This document shows, piece by piece, positions 11,696-24,186 of a stretch of 64,000 nucleotides of DNA. Position 1 is the first letter of the stretch; the number at the start of each line of letters is the position of its first letter. This stretch comes from Lithobates sylvaticus. Lineage: Eukaryota > Chordata > Amphibia > Anura > Ranidae. A program made the translations under genes and the position numbers. A model generated the notes under the pieces. That model was not told the origin of the DNA, made no database searches, and saw nothing but the letters and a program-made list of their open reading frames with translations. Where the stretch lies: positions 627,387,380 through 627,451,379 of the forward strand of contig CM053028.1 of the NCBI GenBank assembly GCA_028564925.1, in the 5' to 3' direction.

Positions 11696-11699
11696 TTAA

Positions 11700-12695
11700 C
11701 CACTTTCAGACCGGACCAATTTGCAGCCAAAGGACCAGGCCCTTTTGCGATTCGGCACTGCGTCGTTTTAACTGACAATTGCGCGGTCGTGCGACGTGGC
11801 TCCCAAACAAAATTGACGTCCTTTTTTTCCCACAAATAGAGCTTTTCTTTTGGTGGTATTTGATAGCCCCTGCGGTTTTTATTTTTTGCGCTATAAACAA
11901 AAATAGAGCGACAATTTTGAAAAAAATGCATTATTTTTTATTTTTTGCTATAATAAATATCCCCAAAAAATATATAAAAAAACATTTTTTTTCCTCAGTT
12001 TAGGCCGATACGTATTCTTCTACATATTTTTGGTAAAAAAAATCGCAATAAGCGATTATTGATCGGTTTGCGCAGAAGTTATAGCGTTTACAAGATAGGG
12101 GATAGTTTTATAGCATTTTTATTAATAATTTTTTTTTTATTATTAATGGCGGAGATCTGCGAATTTTTTTGTGACTGCGACATTATGGCGGACACATCGG
12201 ACATTTTTGACACATTTTTGGGACCATTGTCATTTTTACAGCAATTAATGCATTTAAATGCATTGATTTCTGTATAAATGACACTGGCAGTGAAGGGGTT
12301 AACCACAAGGGGGCAGTGAAAGAGTTAAGTATGCCTAGGGGTGTGTTTTTTACTGTGGGGGGCGTGGCTGTCAGCTAGTGAATGCTGATCTCTGCTCCAA
12401 TCACAGGGAGCAGAGATCGGCGTCACTAGTTGCTAGGCAGAACGGGGAGATGCTGTTTATCTCGGCATCTCCCCGTTCAGCTGCTCCGTGAGCCGATCGC
12501 GGGAGTCCCCGCGGCGATCGAGTCCGCGGGGACCGCGGCCGGACTCACGGGGGGTCCCGACCGGCGCGGGAGCGCGCCGCTCCCAGCGCGCTCCCGATGG
12601 CACGGACAGGCTAAAGGAGGGACGTATATATACGCCCTCCTGCCTGTACGTGCCATTCTGTCGACGTATATCGTCGTGCGCCGGTCGGCAAGTGG
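11700..12695 (+). mobile_element. Family A TTAA-type element (996 bp), complete
   Basis: The left end CCACTTTCAGACCGGACC and right end GTCGGCAAGTGG are flanked by TTAA (11696-11699 and 12696-12699). It aligns along its length with 9954-10940 and 41735-42674. Its GC-rich right part contains gatcgcgggagtccccgcgg, able to form hairpins. Confidence 0.87.
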
Positions 12696-12842
12696 TTAAG
12701 CCCTCAACATGCATATATAGAACAAAAAAAGAGGCACCTGACTTATTTCAGCGTACTGCAAGGCAATGCATTTTTTTATTTTTATTGGATGAGAGACAGG
12801 TGTCCTTTTTTTTAGCAATTATTCACATAGGAGTTTAATTAA

Positions 12843-13440
12843 CTACTTGCTGACCAGGCCTTTTCTGGAAATTTTTGTTTACAAGTTTAAATTTGTATTT
12901 TTTGCTAGAAAATTACTTAGAACCCCCAGACATTATTATTTTTTTTAGCAGAGACAATAGAGAATAAAATGGTGATGGTCGCAATATTTTATGTCGCACT
13001 GTATTTGCGCTGCGGTCTTTTGCAATTTTTTGGGGAAAGAATACATTTTAATGAATTGAAAAAAACAAAGCACTAAAGTTGGTCAAATTTTTTGGGATAA
13101 TGTGAAAGATGATATTATGCTGAGTAAATAGATACCTAACATGTCACGCTTTAAAATTGCGCATGCTTGTGGGATGGCGACAAACTATGGTACTGAAAAA
13201 TCTCCATAGGCGACTCTTTAAAAATGTTCATGGGTTACCTGTTTAGAGTTACGGAGGGGATCTTGCACTAGAATTATTGTTCTTGCTCTAGTGATACCTC
13301 ACATATGTGGTTTGAACACCGTTTACATATGCGGGTGCAACTTACGTATGCGTTTACTTATGCATGGAGGAACATGGCGCTTTAAAAAATATTTTTTTGT
13401 CATTATGTATTTTATATTTTATTTTTACACTGTCCTTTTA
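12843..13440 (+). mobile_element. Family C AT-rich element, plus orientation
   Basis: The left end CTACTTGCTGACCAGGCC follows TTAA (12839-12842). The body matches the inverse of 1690-3030 and 52855-53428 (gatacctaacatgtcacgct, cataggcgactcttt). The right boundary is not clear; the G+C-rich stretch after 13440 may still belong to it. Confidence 0.65.
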
Positions 13441-13499
13441 TCTTTTTGATCACTTTTTGTCAGAGAAGGCCTCTTTCCATCCACACTCGTCATGTCCCT

Positions 13500-13650
13500 G
13501 CACGCATGCGGTTTAGCGCTCCGGCACAAGCATGTGCGCTGCCCAATGGTGCGGCGCGCACGTGTGTGCGCAGTGGCACGCGAGTGTGCACGATAGCGCA
13601 CGGGTATACGAAATGGCGCACGGGTGTGCGCAATGGCGCACGCTATGACG
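13500..13650. repeat. Short tandem repeat of gcgcacgggtgtgcgcaatg type
   Basis: Imperfect copies of a 19-20-bp GC-rich unit alternating purines and pyrimidines. Two adjacent copies near 13600-13640 are almost identical. Alternating GC/AC tracts of this kind can adopt left-handed DNA, but no function is implied. Confidence 0.7.
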
Positions 13651-13727
13651 AGGTTATATCAAACAGCCCTGGCATCCAAACTGGTTGCTGGTTTGTGGTC
13701 AGCTTCCCGGGTGTGCCTGTTACCTGC

Positions 13728-14340
13728 TGTGACAGACCTAGCCGGGACACAGGCTTTTGGAGAGGACTTAATGCGAGCCTCTTGCCGACCGATTATGGGC
13801 CCTGGATTTTAAGGGGCACCGGGTGAATGAAAACCCCACTATAATCTGTGCTAGTCAGAATTACTGCTGTATATATGTATATATAATGTGTGTTGTCTCA
13901 TGCTGTTGGGACACACACGTTAGATGCTAATATCATCAACTCCAGCCACCTGTCTGATGTCTTGTATAATGTAAATGAGTCTAGTCTGGCTTGACACAGA
14001 TTCTAAAGAGTATTTCACCTATTGTTGTTTGTGCTAATTAACCCTGTAATTGTATGAAGGAGTCCAGTGTTGATTTAGATAATTAGCTCAGGTTAATTCT
14101 GTTTCTGGCTACAGTTGTATTGTTTGAATAATATGAGCAGGAGGGGGGACCTCCTCTTCTACTGTATTATAAATACTTGTCATTTTGGTTCAAATAAATC
14201 AGTCCATGTTGAGCAACTAAGCAAGTGTCGTCTTGTTTTGTGCTTGTGAGCGGTTGGGATATCTGATATCTATATTCAGACTGGGAGGAAGTGGTATATG
14301 ACGAAAGCACTCAAGCGGAGTGTAGGGACGTTTCGTCACA
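13728..14340 (+). mobile_element. LTR of an LTR retrotransposon (613 bp), fossil
   Basis: It starts TGTGACAG and ends TCACA, the usual TG...CA ends, and contains a tataaatac box-like stretch near 14170 and an aataaa signal near 14193. Immediately after it comes ttggtggcaagtagtggga, which resembles the primer-binding region of many Gypsy-type elements. It is related to the solo LTR at 18757-19336. Confidence 0.75.
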
Positions 14341-14931
14341 TTGGTGGCAAGTAGTGGGATGCTTCCTGCAGTCTGGGACATCCAAACCTCCACCCGGATC
14401 CAAGGTCCGGATAGCAGGAGAGGAGGAGAGGTACAGATACCAGCCGCCATGGAAGAGGAATTCAGAAGGAGGTTGCGAGAGATGCAGCTACAGCACAGAG
14501 GACCAGTATCAGAGTAGGTCCTGCTGGGATGGTTTGATTCTATTCGCTGTGAACTCTGGAAGGAAACACTAGCCCGCGAGCAGCTTTACCAGGGAAAAGT
14601 TCTCCCCTCCATCCAGGAAAGGTACTGGTCACAGTATGGATTGCGGGTGCTGTTTTTGGGAGAAAAAACGCACAAGGAGCAGACAGCTGAATTAAGCAGG
14701 CTGATCTGGGCAGAGATGAAGCTGGATGAGAGTTACAGAGCCCTCCGGTGGCATGTATCCCAAGCATGTCCCTGGACAGCGGATGACAGCCCAACGGAAG
14801 GCTTAAGCTACGGCGGCCTGGGACTGTTGTATGTGAAGCTGACAGGGGACTCTAACGTTGGGAGTGATTTGGAGTGGCGGTTGGACGAAATCATGGATTT
14901 CAGAGAAGGGCTACTGAACGTCCCCTTCTAG
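14341..14931 (+). pseudogene. LTR-element leader and gag-like remnant, fossil
   Basis: After the LTR a leader precedes a short coding-like region from about 14452 (MEEEFRRRLREM), with a longer open stretch to 14931 rich in charged helices. It has the look of the start of a gag region, but no zinc knuckle, protease, reverse transcriptase or 3' LTR follows. The copy is broken and truncated. Confidence 0.55.
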
Positions 14932-15865
14932 TTGAGTGGGGACTATCTTACCCTCAATCGAATTCCTGCCCAGGTTTCTAAGGGACTGGATCAGTTCCGG
15001 GCCTACTGATGGCTCAGGTAAGCTTGTAGACGACTGGAAAGCGACGGGAGGGGGGGGGGGGGACATCTCTCCCGCTGCCTCTAAAAGTGATCCCTTGATG
15101 AATCTGCCACTGGGACCACATATATAAGACGCAGAATCGCCCACAGTACAAAATAATACTGGGGTTATTGCAGCTAGCTGCTGCCATAACAACGGTATTT
15201 AACGTCAAACTAATGACATATTTGTACTGTGGGTGGTCGGCAAGTATTACATTTTTGTTTTAGATAGAGTAGGAAAGTAGAGTAAGACCATTTGTATTGA
15301 TAGGCAGTGTCGGTGCCTTAGGAGACACTAGAGGTCCTCATCGGTAGGATGCTACTGATAGGCATGAGACACTTAGAATTATTGTCTGCCCTGCCCCTAC
15401 CAGCAGTGGGGCACTGTGGATAGAAGGCTGGGATATAGAGAGTTTTGGTGTGGAGATGTGGGTGTTTGGTCTTTATAGCAAGTAATGAGGACACTGTAGG
15501 ATGTAGGCTACAGGGATCCATCTTAGAACTTCCCCTTAGGTGGGAAGCAAGAAAGGAGAGGAGCAGGACTTTGTAGTGTATGCTTATCTCTGGCTCGAAG
15601 TCTACCTCCTTGTGTGTATCATAACAATAAAATGGGTTGTTGATTAAAGATTGATTATTCCTATCGTTGAAGATCGAATCAGAAAAGAAACCCATCATAT
15701 ATGAAAGTGTGTATGGCCACCATTACTACTCCAGTCCAGACATTGGCTGCTGAAATGAGAGAGAAGTTGAGGAGCTGGAGTGGCTTACATAGCATTGCCA
15801 GTACTACTTTCATGCATTGGGAATGGATAGGAGAATTTTAAGCAGTATTCAGAGTTTAGGCATGA
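14932..15865. other. Mostly unassigned; short inverted repeat at 15138-15232
   Basis: cccacagtacaaa at 15138 is inverted as tttgtactgtggg near 15232, enclosing ggttattgcagc and its inverse. This could be a small fold-back element. A 12-base G-run lies near 15050. The rest shows no coding or repeat support. Confidence 0.45.
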
Positions 15866-16166
15866 ACTATATTATCAAAAGTATTAGAACGCCTTCCTTT
15901 ACACGCACATGAACTTTAATGGCATCCCAGTCTTAATATTAAACCATATGGACTGAGCTGGCCTACCCTTTGCAGCTATAGCAGCTTCAACTCTTCTGGG
16001 AAGGCTGTCCACAAGGATTAGGAGTGTGTCTATGGGAATGTCTGACCATTCTTCCAGAAGCGTATTTGTGTGGTCAGGCACTGATGTTAGATGAGAAGGC
16101 CTGGCTCGCAGTCTCCACTCTAATTCATCCCAAAGGTGTTCTATCTGGTTGAGATACCATGAAAAC
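15866..16166 (-). pseudogene. Tc1-like transposase, C-terminal end with right terminus
   Basis: The minus strand encodes NQIEHLWDELEWRLRARPSH, SVPDHTNTLLEEWSDIP and LVDSLPRRVEAAIAAKG. This is the final part of a Tc1-like transposase including the catalytic Glu of the IEHLWDE region. It ends at tattatcaaaagtattagaa, the usual terminal repeat of this Tc1 subfamily. The 5' side is cut off near 16166. Confidence 0.9.
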
Positions 16167-16230
16167 ACCATGGTCTCACTTCTTAATAGAGAAATGCAGA
16201 TATATAGCTTCACCGACTTCTTTTTTTTAA

Positions 16231-17152
16231 CCTCCTCCCGTCCGTGCTATAGCCGAAATACGGCTCAAGCGGCCTGCGTGCCCCCTGCAGAGTGCGCACA
16301 GCGCGCTCTGTGATCAGCGAGTCTATGAGACTCGGCTGATCGCAGATCGGATTAAGGGGTCAGTCCCGACCCCTTACCACGTGATCAGCTGTCAGCCAAT
16401 GACAGCTGTTCATGTGATGTAAACAGAGCCGGTAATCGGCTATTTTTTCTCCTCACGCTAGTAGCATGAGGCGAAAAAAAGCAGATCACTGGCGGCTTTG
16501 AGAGGGGACATCAGTCCCGATCGTGGAGAGCCTCTGCAGAGGCTTCTGTGCCACCTACCAGTGCACAACAGTGCCGCCTACCAGTGCCCACCAGCGCCAC
16601 CTACCAGTGCCCACAGTACTACCCATCAGTGCCCACAATGTCACCTATCGGTGCCCACACCACCACCTATAAATGTCACCAATCAGTGCCTTATCACCAG
16701 TGCTGCCTATCAATACCGCCCATCAGTGCTACCTACCAGTGTCCATCAGTGCCACCTACCAGTGCCCATCAGTGACATCTATCAGTGCCCATCTGTGCCG
16801 TCTTATTTGTGCCGATAGGTGCAGCCCATCAGTGCCCATCAGTGCAGCCTCATCAGTGAATATCAATGAAGGAGAAACATTACCCGTTTGCAAAATTTTA
16901 TAACAAACTATAAAACATGTTTTGTTTTTTTTTCAAAATTTTTTTTTTTTTTTTGTTTAGAAAAAAATAAAAACCCAAGTGGTGATTAAATACCCACCAA
17001 AAGAAAGCTCCATTTGTGTGCATTTTTTTATAAAAATGTCATTTGAGTACAGTGTAGCATGACTGAGTAATTGTCATTCAAAGTGTTACAGAGCTGAAAG
17101 ATAAAAATTGGTCTGGGTAGGAGGTGGCTTTAAGTGCCCAGTAAGCAAGTGG
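16231..17152 (+). mobile_element. Family B TTAA-type element (922 bp), complete
   Basis: It is flanked by TTAA at 16227-16230 and 17153-17156. The left end is CCTCCTCCCGTCCGTGC and the right end is CCAGTAAGCAAGTGG. It contains a cagtgcccatcagtgccacc minisatellite (16550-16860) and the ccaaaagaaagctccatttg block also found, differently placed, in family A. No coding capacity. Confidence 0.8.
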
Positions 17153-17156
17153 TTAA

Positions 17157-18234
17157 AAGAAAATGACATATAAAACTGCAGTATGTTATATCCACAAGTA
17201 CCATTCTGTAATGTATGATTTAATAATAATTTAATATAACATTAAATATGACTTCAGACATAAGAAAAAGCTGTGTTTCTTTTCCTTTCAACTAAGGCAG
17301 TGATTTGTTTGCAAAATATTCTGTCTGCACGTTTAAAAAGATGCCAGTGGTTTAAAAGGATAAGCTGTTTCTCTTTTTTCATAAATAATATCAGATAATC
17401 ATAGTAGGTAGACCCCCACCTCCTTCCTCCCTTCCCCTTAGCACTCACTTCCAGGAAGCTGACTTGAACAACCTATCTCAATATCTACTAAAGTGCTGAA
17501 ATCTGCAAAACCTTTTTTTTTTTATTCTTGCAATGTGTTCTGGAGTTTCACTTCAGGCCATAAACTATTTTCTACATGAAACTGTATTTTTAGCAAGTGT
17601 ATTTATGGTCCTTTAAAAGAATAACTCCATCCGAAACGAGTAACCTTGTTTAATTTCGGATGGAAGGTTATCAAGAGACAAATCATTGCATGGAACAGCG
17701 CCAAGAGATACATAAAATGAAAGGATCAGTCCACCCATAAGTTACATTTTATTTCCTGTGAGAAGGTTAAATCACCAACCAGCTTGAAATTTTAGCCATT
17801 AGGCTTACATATACATTGTCTGTCATACAGAGTACTACCACCGTCTAGTGGTATATATTAGGTAGCACAGCCACAGAAGTCAGGCCTTAGAATATGCACT
17901 GTATTACACAACCAACACAGACTGTAAATCCGACATTTGGAGACTTACTGTATCAGTTCCACATCCATCATGCTCTTGGCTCTTGTCGTCTGATCTGCTT
18001 GTTTGGGGGACATGGCGGACAGAGAGACACATGAGGGAAAGCTTTCGAGGGTTGCCGAAGGATGTGTCCTAAGGATTGACAGGGGGTTGCTTCACAGTTG
18101 TGAGAGAGGCATTTTGGTGAAAGTTAGGGATCAACCAATTTTGCCCATATTACAGTAAGAAAGCAGAAAGATCCCCGCTCAAGCAGCGATCATCAGCGTG
18201 CGCCAGACCACGCCCTAGGCCTCACTATAGTCAG
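17157..18234. other. No recognisable feature
   Basis: By eye this is single-copy sequence with a T-run near 17515 and no coding support. Confidence 0.5.
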
Positions 18235-18756
18235 ATTTTTGGTTACCTGCAAAATCGTTTTATTTGAGTACATCATGGGACACAGAGCATCTTCCAATTC
18301 ATAACAATAGGGTTATACTGGGACCTTCAGGTGATTGGACACAATGGCAAAAAATATAGGAAAGACAGGAAGTCCACTTCAAGATATAATCCCTCCCTGT
18401 CAGGCCAGGTTCCAGTTTTTGTAGCAAAACATGAACCACCAGCAAGAGGAGTGAGATCTCTATGTCCAGTGATGTACTTACAGGTAAGGGAAATCCTACA
18501 TGCTAGGACACAGAGCATCTTTCAATTTATAATGATAAGAAATTCCCAATGCAATAAAATGAGGGAAGGGCAACCAACTACCAACCACAAAAAGCTAGGA
18601 ACCTCACACAACTGCCTGAAACACATGATAACCAAAGGAAGCATCCTCAGATTTGTGCCGAACATCCACTTGATAAAACTTGGTAAATGAAACCTAGGTA
18701 GCAGCCTTACAAACCTGAACTACCAAAGCCAGATAATGAATAGCCCAGGAAGCCCC

Positions 18757-19336
18757 TGTGACAGACCCACCCGGGACAGGTTTTTTTTGGAGGGGGATGA
18801 AGGGTAGCCCCTTGCCTGCTGACTATGGGCCCTGGCATTTGAGGGAGCTACAAGAATTCAGGAAGATGTGCTGTTATATAATGCAAGATGACATTACCAC
18901 ACTTAACAGTCAAGTCATGATGGTCTATGCCTACTTGAAACTCAGTGAGAAGATGTATGTAAAAAGAAAGCTGGTTAATGAGATTTGGACAGCCCTGAGT
19001 CTTCTTGAATACTGGTGCCGAACTGTCTGGGTGGGCACTGACATCTAAGATTGTCTAAGTGACTAGTTGTTAATTAGCTTACTGTTTATGTTTATGTTAG
19101 CTGTTCATTAGATGTACTGATATTACAGTTTACAGTTTTCATTGTTTGGGATAATGTGATCAAGCTCTTACCCGATTTTGTATGATATATATTGTGAATT
19201 TACAATAAAGTCAGTTCCAGTTTGCACCTAAGCTATTGCCCTCTAGTTCTTGGGTGCAATATTCAACTATAATACCTGGTTCCTGGTTCCAGAGTGGAGG
19301 AAGCTGTACGTTGACGGAGGCATCCGTGCAATCACA
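18757..19336 (+). mobile_element. Solo LTR (580 bp), fossil, 5-bp target duplication GCCCC
   Basis: It starts TGTGACAGACCCACCCGGG, ends AATCACA, and is flanked by GCCCC at 18752-18756 and 19337-19341. An aataaa signal lies near 19203. It is related to the LTR at 13728-14340 at its start (gacaga, gggacagg, gactatgggccctgg). It lies inside the DIRS-like fossil, so it is younger than that element. Confidence 0.87.
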
Positions 19337-19716
19337 GCCCCAATATTCCTTTCACTGAAAAGTTGGTACGCTTTAAGACATAAGCCTGAAAAAAACATTG
19401 CCAGATTCATTGAGAAATGGAAGATTTAGAAGCTACATGACCCTTCCTTGAGCCCTCAGAAAGCAACAAGTGGGGATCTGACTGACAAATAGCAGCAGTT
19501 GAGTTCAGGTAATACCTGATAGCATGAACCACATCCAAAGTATGCAAAACTTTGTCCCCCATCATCTGAGGACTCAGAAAAAGGGTTGGCAGTACAATAT
19601 TCTGGATAAGGTGTAATGAGGAAACCCCCTTTGGCAAAAAAGACGGCTGGGGCTGTAAAACCACTTTGTCCCAGTAGAACGGCCTTACGGTAATAAGCAG
19701 CCAATTCTGAAACTCT

Positions 19717-20952
19717 AGAAGAAAAAAACAAGAAAGAGAGGCGCCTCTGGGTGCAGACTGTATAACAGTTTTAATGTTTTGTGCAAAAGACAAAGATAAA
19801 AAACACTCACATTTGATAGGTGAGTGTTGAGAAAAAGAGTGTCCTGTATAGATGAAGTCAAGCGCTGGGGCTGGATCTCTGCAGGGGCTTCTCGCCCACA
19901 AGTGTAGGCTGATGTCTTCCTGGCCGTCCGTGGTGGATGGGGTGCCAAAACGAGGCTTGGGACTCAAGCGTGCGATCCAGACGAGCGGCAATGACGTCAC
20001 AGCATGCGACGCGTTTCCTGAGCTGGCTGGGCCGTGTGTCATGTGACGGCCGCGCTCCTTTGTCAAGCTAATTCAATAGTACACTCGGTCTAGACTAAAA
20101 AGGAGGTGGGCAGGGCGGGGGAGTGGTGTGGGGCGGGACTAACAATGTCTGTTGACGGTCAGATTATGCTAAGGGCAGCAATTAAGCAAGGGGGAGGCGG
20201 CGGCGGGGAACATGAAGTTGATGGTGCTGGGAACAATACTGTTTAAAAGGAAAAGAGGGAGGGGGGGAGAACGGAGAAGAGGCATGAGGATGGGGGCACT
20301 AAAAACAAAAAAACACAAGGGGGACAGGAATGGTGGTAGAGGTTATGAGGAGAATAGTATTAGATGAGAGATGTATGAAATCAAAAAGCTGGAAGGGAGT
20401 GAGAATGCAGAATAACTGCGCTGGGGAACTATGTGTGGGAGTGTGTGGAAGTGCACATAGGTATGTGAATATGGGCATAGATGTGATGTGTGGGAAACGG
20501 AGCAGATATAATGGAATGGTATGATCTGAAAAATTGTGCTAGCAAAGGGGCAAGCACAATAAAAATAATAAATGTAGAGGTGGCGGCATAAAACATGTCA
20601 TATATATTAAGGAATATATAAGTGGATGGCATGAAAAACTGGGTAACTGTATGTGTATAGGTGTATACACATGCACCCAAGACCCTCAATCCCACGACGT
20701 GTGCAAATGCATGCATGGAGGAGGAACATGCATGGGAAGAACATGGGGGACATATGCATGTACCCACAAACGAACACGCGGAATATCTCATGCGAAAAAA
20801 AAAAAAAAAAATACATATATACATGTGTGGGTGCAAAGTGTGGAGTAAAAAGGGTCGATAGGAAGTAAATAGGGAAAATTGATATGAAAAATTGATTGAA
20901 AAATGAAGGATGAGCTAATGGAGATATAAATAATAAATAATAAATAAAAGAC

Positions 20953-20984
<32 letters not shown>

Positions 20985-22594
20985 GTGTAAAAAAAGTGTA
21001 AAAAAAGTAATGTATAAGAAAAATATGTATGTATATATATATATATGAATGTAAGGAATGGGATGGGACAAAAATAAAAAAATGGGGGGCGGTGGGCAAT
21101 GTCGGACAAGGATGGGTGGGGTATACATGGGGGCATGGGAAGGTGGGATGATGGCATTTTATGGTTGTTGTGTCAATGACACACCAATAACCTGAAACTA
21201 CAATAGTAGGAGGTGTAAATTATTGGGGGGGGGGGGGGGGGAACTACGATAGTCTATGGATACATAGTGGAACACCAAAGTTATGAGCATAACAAGCAGA
21301 ATAATAAAAATAATAATAATAATAAAATACCAAATATATGAAATGAGTAGAATTATAAAATTAATAGTCCATCAATGTATGTTCAATAAGCTGATAATAT
21401 AAAAATGGAAAAAGCGTATATATATATGTAAATGGAATTTGTAAAATGGAATAAAAATAGTAATAAAAAATAATAAATAAAAAGTAAACTGGATAATATA
21501 ATAGGAAGTGGCTAAGATGTTATTAAAAGACAGGTGATGGGATCTGTATAAGAATGGCGTAAGTGTAATGCTATATGGATAGGTGTAGAAATCTACAAGA
21601 TGGTTGAAATTTCAATACATTCATTGATTCCACCTGGCGAGAGGGTGTCAAGTAAATAGATCCAGTAGGTTTCCCTGGCGCAGAGTTTTTTAAAACGTTC
21701 TGCCCTGGGGAGGTGTTTAGAAATTTGTTCAATGACCCATACTTTTAAGCCTGCTGTGGACCCCTGATGGGCCATGGCAAAGTGTCTGGGGACGCTATGT
21801 GGATCTTTTTTTCCTTCGATAAATCTCCTGTGTTCCCCAAAACGTTGCCTCAGAGGCCGTATGGTGCGTCCTATATATAGTAAGCCGCAAGGACAAATAA
21901 GGCCATATACTACATAGTCGGACGAGGGGTCCACAGCAGGCTTAAAAGTATGGATCATTGAACAAATTTCTAAACACCTCCCCAGGGCAGAACGTTTTAA
22001 AAAACTCTCGCCAGGTGGAATCAATGAATGTATTGAAATTTCAACCATCTTGTAGATTTCTACACCTATCCATATAGCATTACACTTACGCCATTCTTAT
22101 ACAGATCCCATCACCTGTCTTTTAATAACATCTTAGCCACTTCCTATTATATTATCCAGTTTACTTTTTATTTATTATTTTTTATTACTATTTTTATTCC
22201 ATTTTACAAATTCCATTTACATATATATATATACGCTTTTTCCATTTTTATATTATCAGCTTATTGAACATACATTGATGGACTATTAATTTTATAATTC
22301 TACTCATTTCATATATTTGGTATTTTATTATTATTATTTTTATTATTCTGCTTGTTATGCTCATAACTTTGGTGTTCCACTATGTATCCATAGACTATCG
22401 TAGTTCCCCCCCCCCCCCCCAATAATTTACACCTCCTACTATTGTAGTTTCAGGTTATTGGTGTGTCATTGACACAACAACCATAAAATGCCATCATCCC
22501 ACCTTCCCATGCCCCCATGTATACCCCACCAATCCTTGCCCGACATTGCCCACCGCCCCCCATTTTTTATTTTTGTCCCATCCCATTCATTACA

Positions 22595-22636
<42 letters not shown>

Positions 22637-24186
22637 CATATTTTTCTTATACATTACTTTTTTTACACTTTTTTTACACATTTTTTTATATATATATATA
22701 TATGTCTTTTATTTATTATTTATTATTTATATCTCCATTAGCTCATCCTTCATTTTTCAATCAATTTTTCATATCAATTTTCCCTATTTACTTCCTATCG
22801 ACCCTTTTTACCCCACACTTTGCACCCACACATGTATATATGTATTTTTTTTTTCGCATGAGACATTCCGCATGTTCGTTTGTGGGTACATGCATATGTC
22901 CCCCATGTTCTTCCCATGCATGTTCCTCCTCCATGCATGCATTTGCACACGTCGTGGGATTGAGGGTCTTGGGTATATGTGTATACACCTATACACATAC
23001 AGTTACCCAGTTTTCCATGCCATCCACTTATATATTCCTTAATATATATGACATGTTTTATGCCGCCACCTCTACATTTATTATTTTTATTGTGCTTGCC
23101 CCTTTGCTAGCACAATTCTTCAGATCATACCATTCCATTATATCTGCTCCGTTTCCCACACATCACATCTATGCCCATATTCACATACCTATGTGCACTT
23201 CCACACACTCCCACACACTCCCACACATAGTTCCCCAGCGCAGTTATTCTGCATTCTCACTCCCTTCCAGCTTTTTGATTTCATACATCTCTCATCCCAT
23301 ACTATTCTCCTCATAACCTCTACCACCATTCCTGCCCCTTTTGTGTTTTTTTGTTTTTAGTGCCCCCATCCTCATGCCTCTTCTTCGTTCTCCCCCCCTC
23401 CCTCTTTTCCTTTTAAACAGTATTGTTCCATGCACCATCAACTTCATGTTCCCCGCCGCTGCCTCCCCCTTGCCTAATAGCTGCCCTTAGCATAATCTGA
23501 CCGTCAACAGACGTTGTTAGTCCCGCCCCACACCACTCCCCCACCATGCCCACCTCCTTTTTAGTCTAGACCAAGTGTACTATTGAATTAGCTTGACAAA
23601 GGAGCGCGGCCGTCACATGACACACGGCCCAGCCAGCTCAGGAAACGCGTCGCATGCTGTAACGTCATTGCCGCTCGTCTGAAACGCATGCTTGAGTCCC
23701 AAGCCTCGTTTTGGCACCCCATCCACCACGGACGGCCAGGAAGACATCAGCCTACACTTGTGGGCGAGAAGCCCCTGCAGAGATCCAGCCCCAGTGCTTG
23801 ACTTCATCTATACAGGACACTCTTTTGCTCAACACTCACCTATCAAATGTGAGCGTTTTTTATCTTTGTCTTTTGCACAAAACATTAAAACTGTTATACA
23901 GTCTGCACCCAGAGGCACCTCTCTTTCTTGTTTTTTTCTTTTAGTGTACCGGGAATAACAGTTTCTGTTCCCACTGGATGGCTGCCTTTGCTACGGACTT
24001 ATTTTAGTACACCTCACCACCCCTCCCTGTCATATCCCCTCCCTGGTTATTACCATATTTGTATGCCTTTATATGCATGCGTATACGTTTGTATACATAT
24101 ATATTTTTGCCAACCACTGAAAAAAAAGTTTCTTGAAAAAGTTCTTTGAATTATCGTGTTTGGGTCGTTGCGCCATTTACTTGTAT
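19717..24186. mobile_element. Penelope-like retroelement, inverted-repeat insertion (4.5 kb) with 14-bp target duplication
   Basis: Flanked by aattctgaaactct at 19703-19716 and 24187-24200. Two arms of about 2 kb (about 19720-21760 and 21930-23950) are inverted copies of one another and look more than 95% alike by eye. The centre (21593-22048) encodes a GIY-YIG endonuclease domain: YGLICPCGLLYIGRTIRPLR and SPGGINECIEIS on the minus strand, with the C-terminal part repeated in mirror image on the plus strand. The reverse transcriptase is absent. Arms contain A/T microsatellites and an acgcgtttcc motif. About 240 bp on the right are not mirrored on the left. The copy is incomplete. Confidence 0.85.
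21593..22048 (-). pseudogene. GIY-YIG endonuclease domain of the Penelope-like element
   Basis: The open stretch shows the paired motif GLI...LLYIGRT, then RQRFGEHRRFIEG, HFAMAHQG and ETYWIYLLDTLSPGG, which are the GIY-YIG nuclease features of Penelope-like ORFs (target nicking). Only the C-terminal endonuclease part exists in this insertion, sitting at the turn of the palindrome. It is not a host gene. Confidence 0.85.

Noticed and set aside
10589-12838. Several 85-126-codon frames in GC-rich stretches
   Set aside because: They fall in the right halves of family A elements and recur in other copies; non-coding MITE sequence.
20000-20070. Hammerhead motif in the Penelope palindrome arms (ggaaacgcgtc with ttgacaaagg upstream, minus strand; mirrored at 23590-23660)
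   Set aside because: GAA plus palindromic ACGCGT is present, but the CUGANGA core is poor and no stem I pairing was found. At best a decayed relative.
22546-23316. 256-codon open frame rich in Ile, Tyr, Phe and His
   Set aside because: Runs through the AT microsatellites of the Penelope arm; the mirror frame exists in the other arm. Composition artefact.
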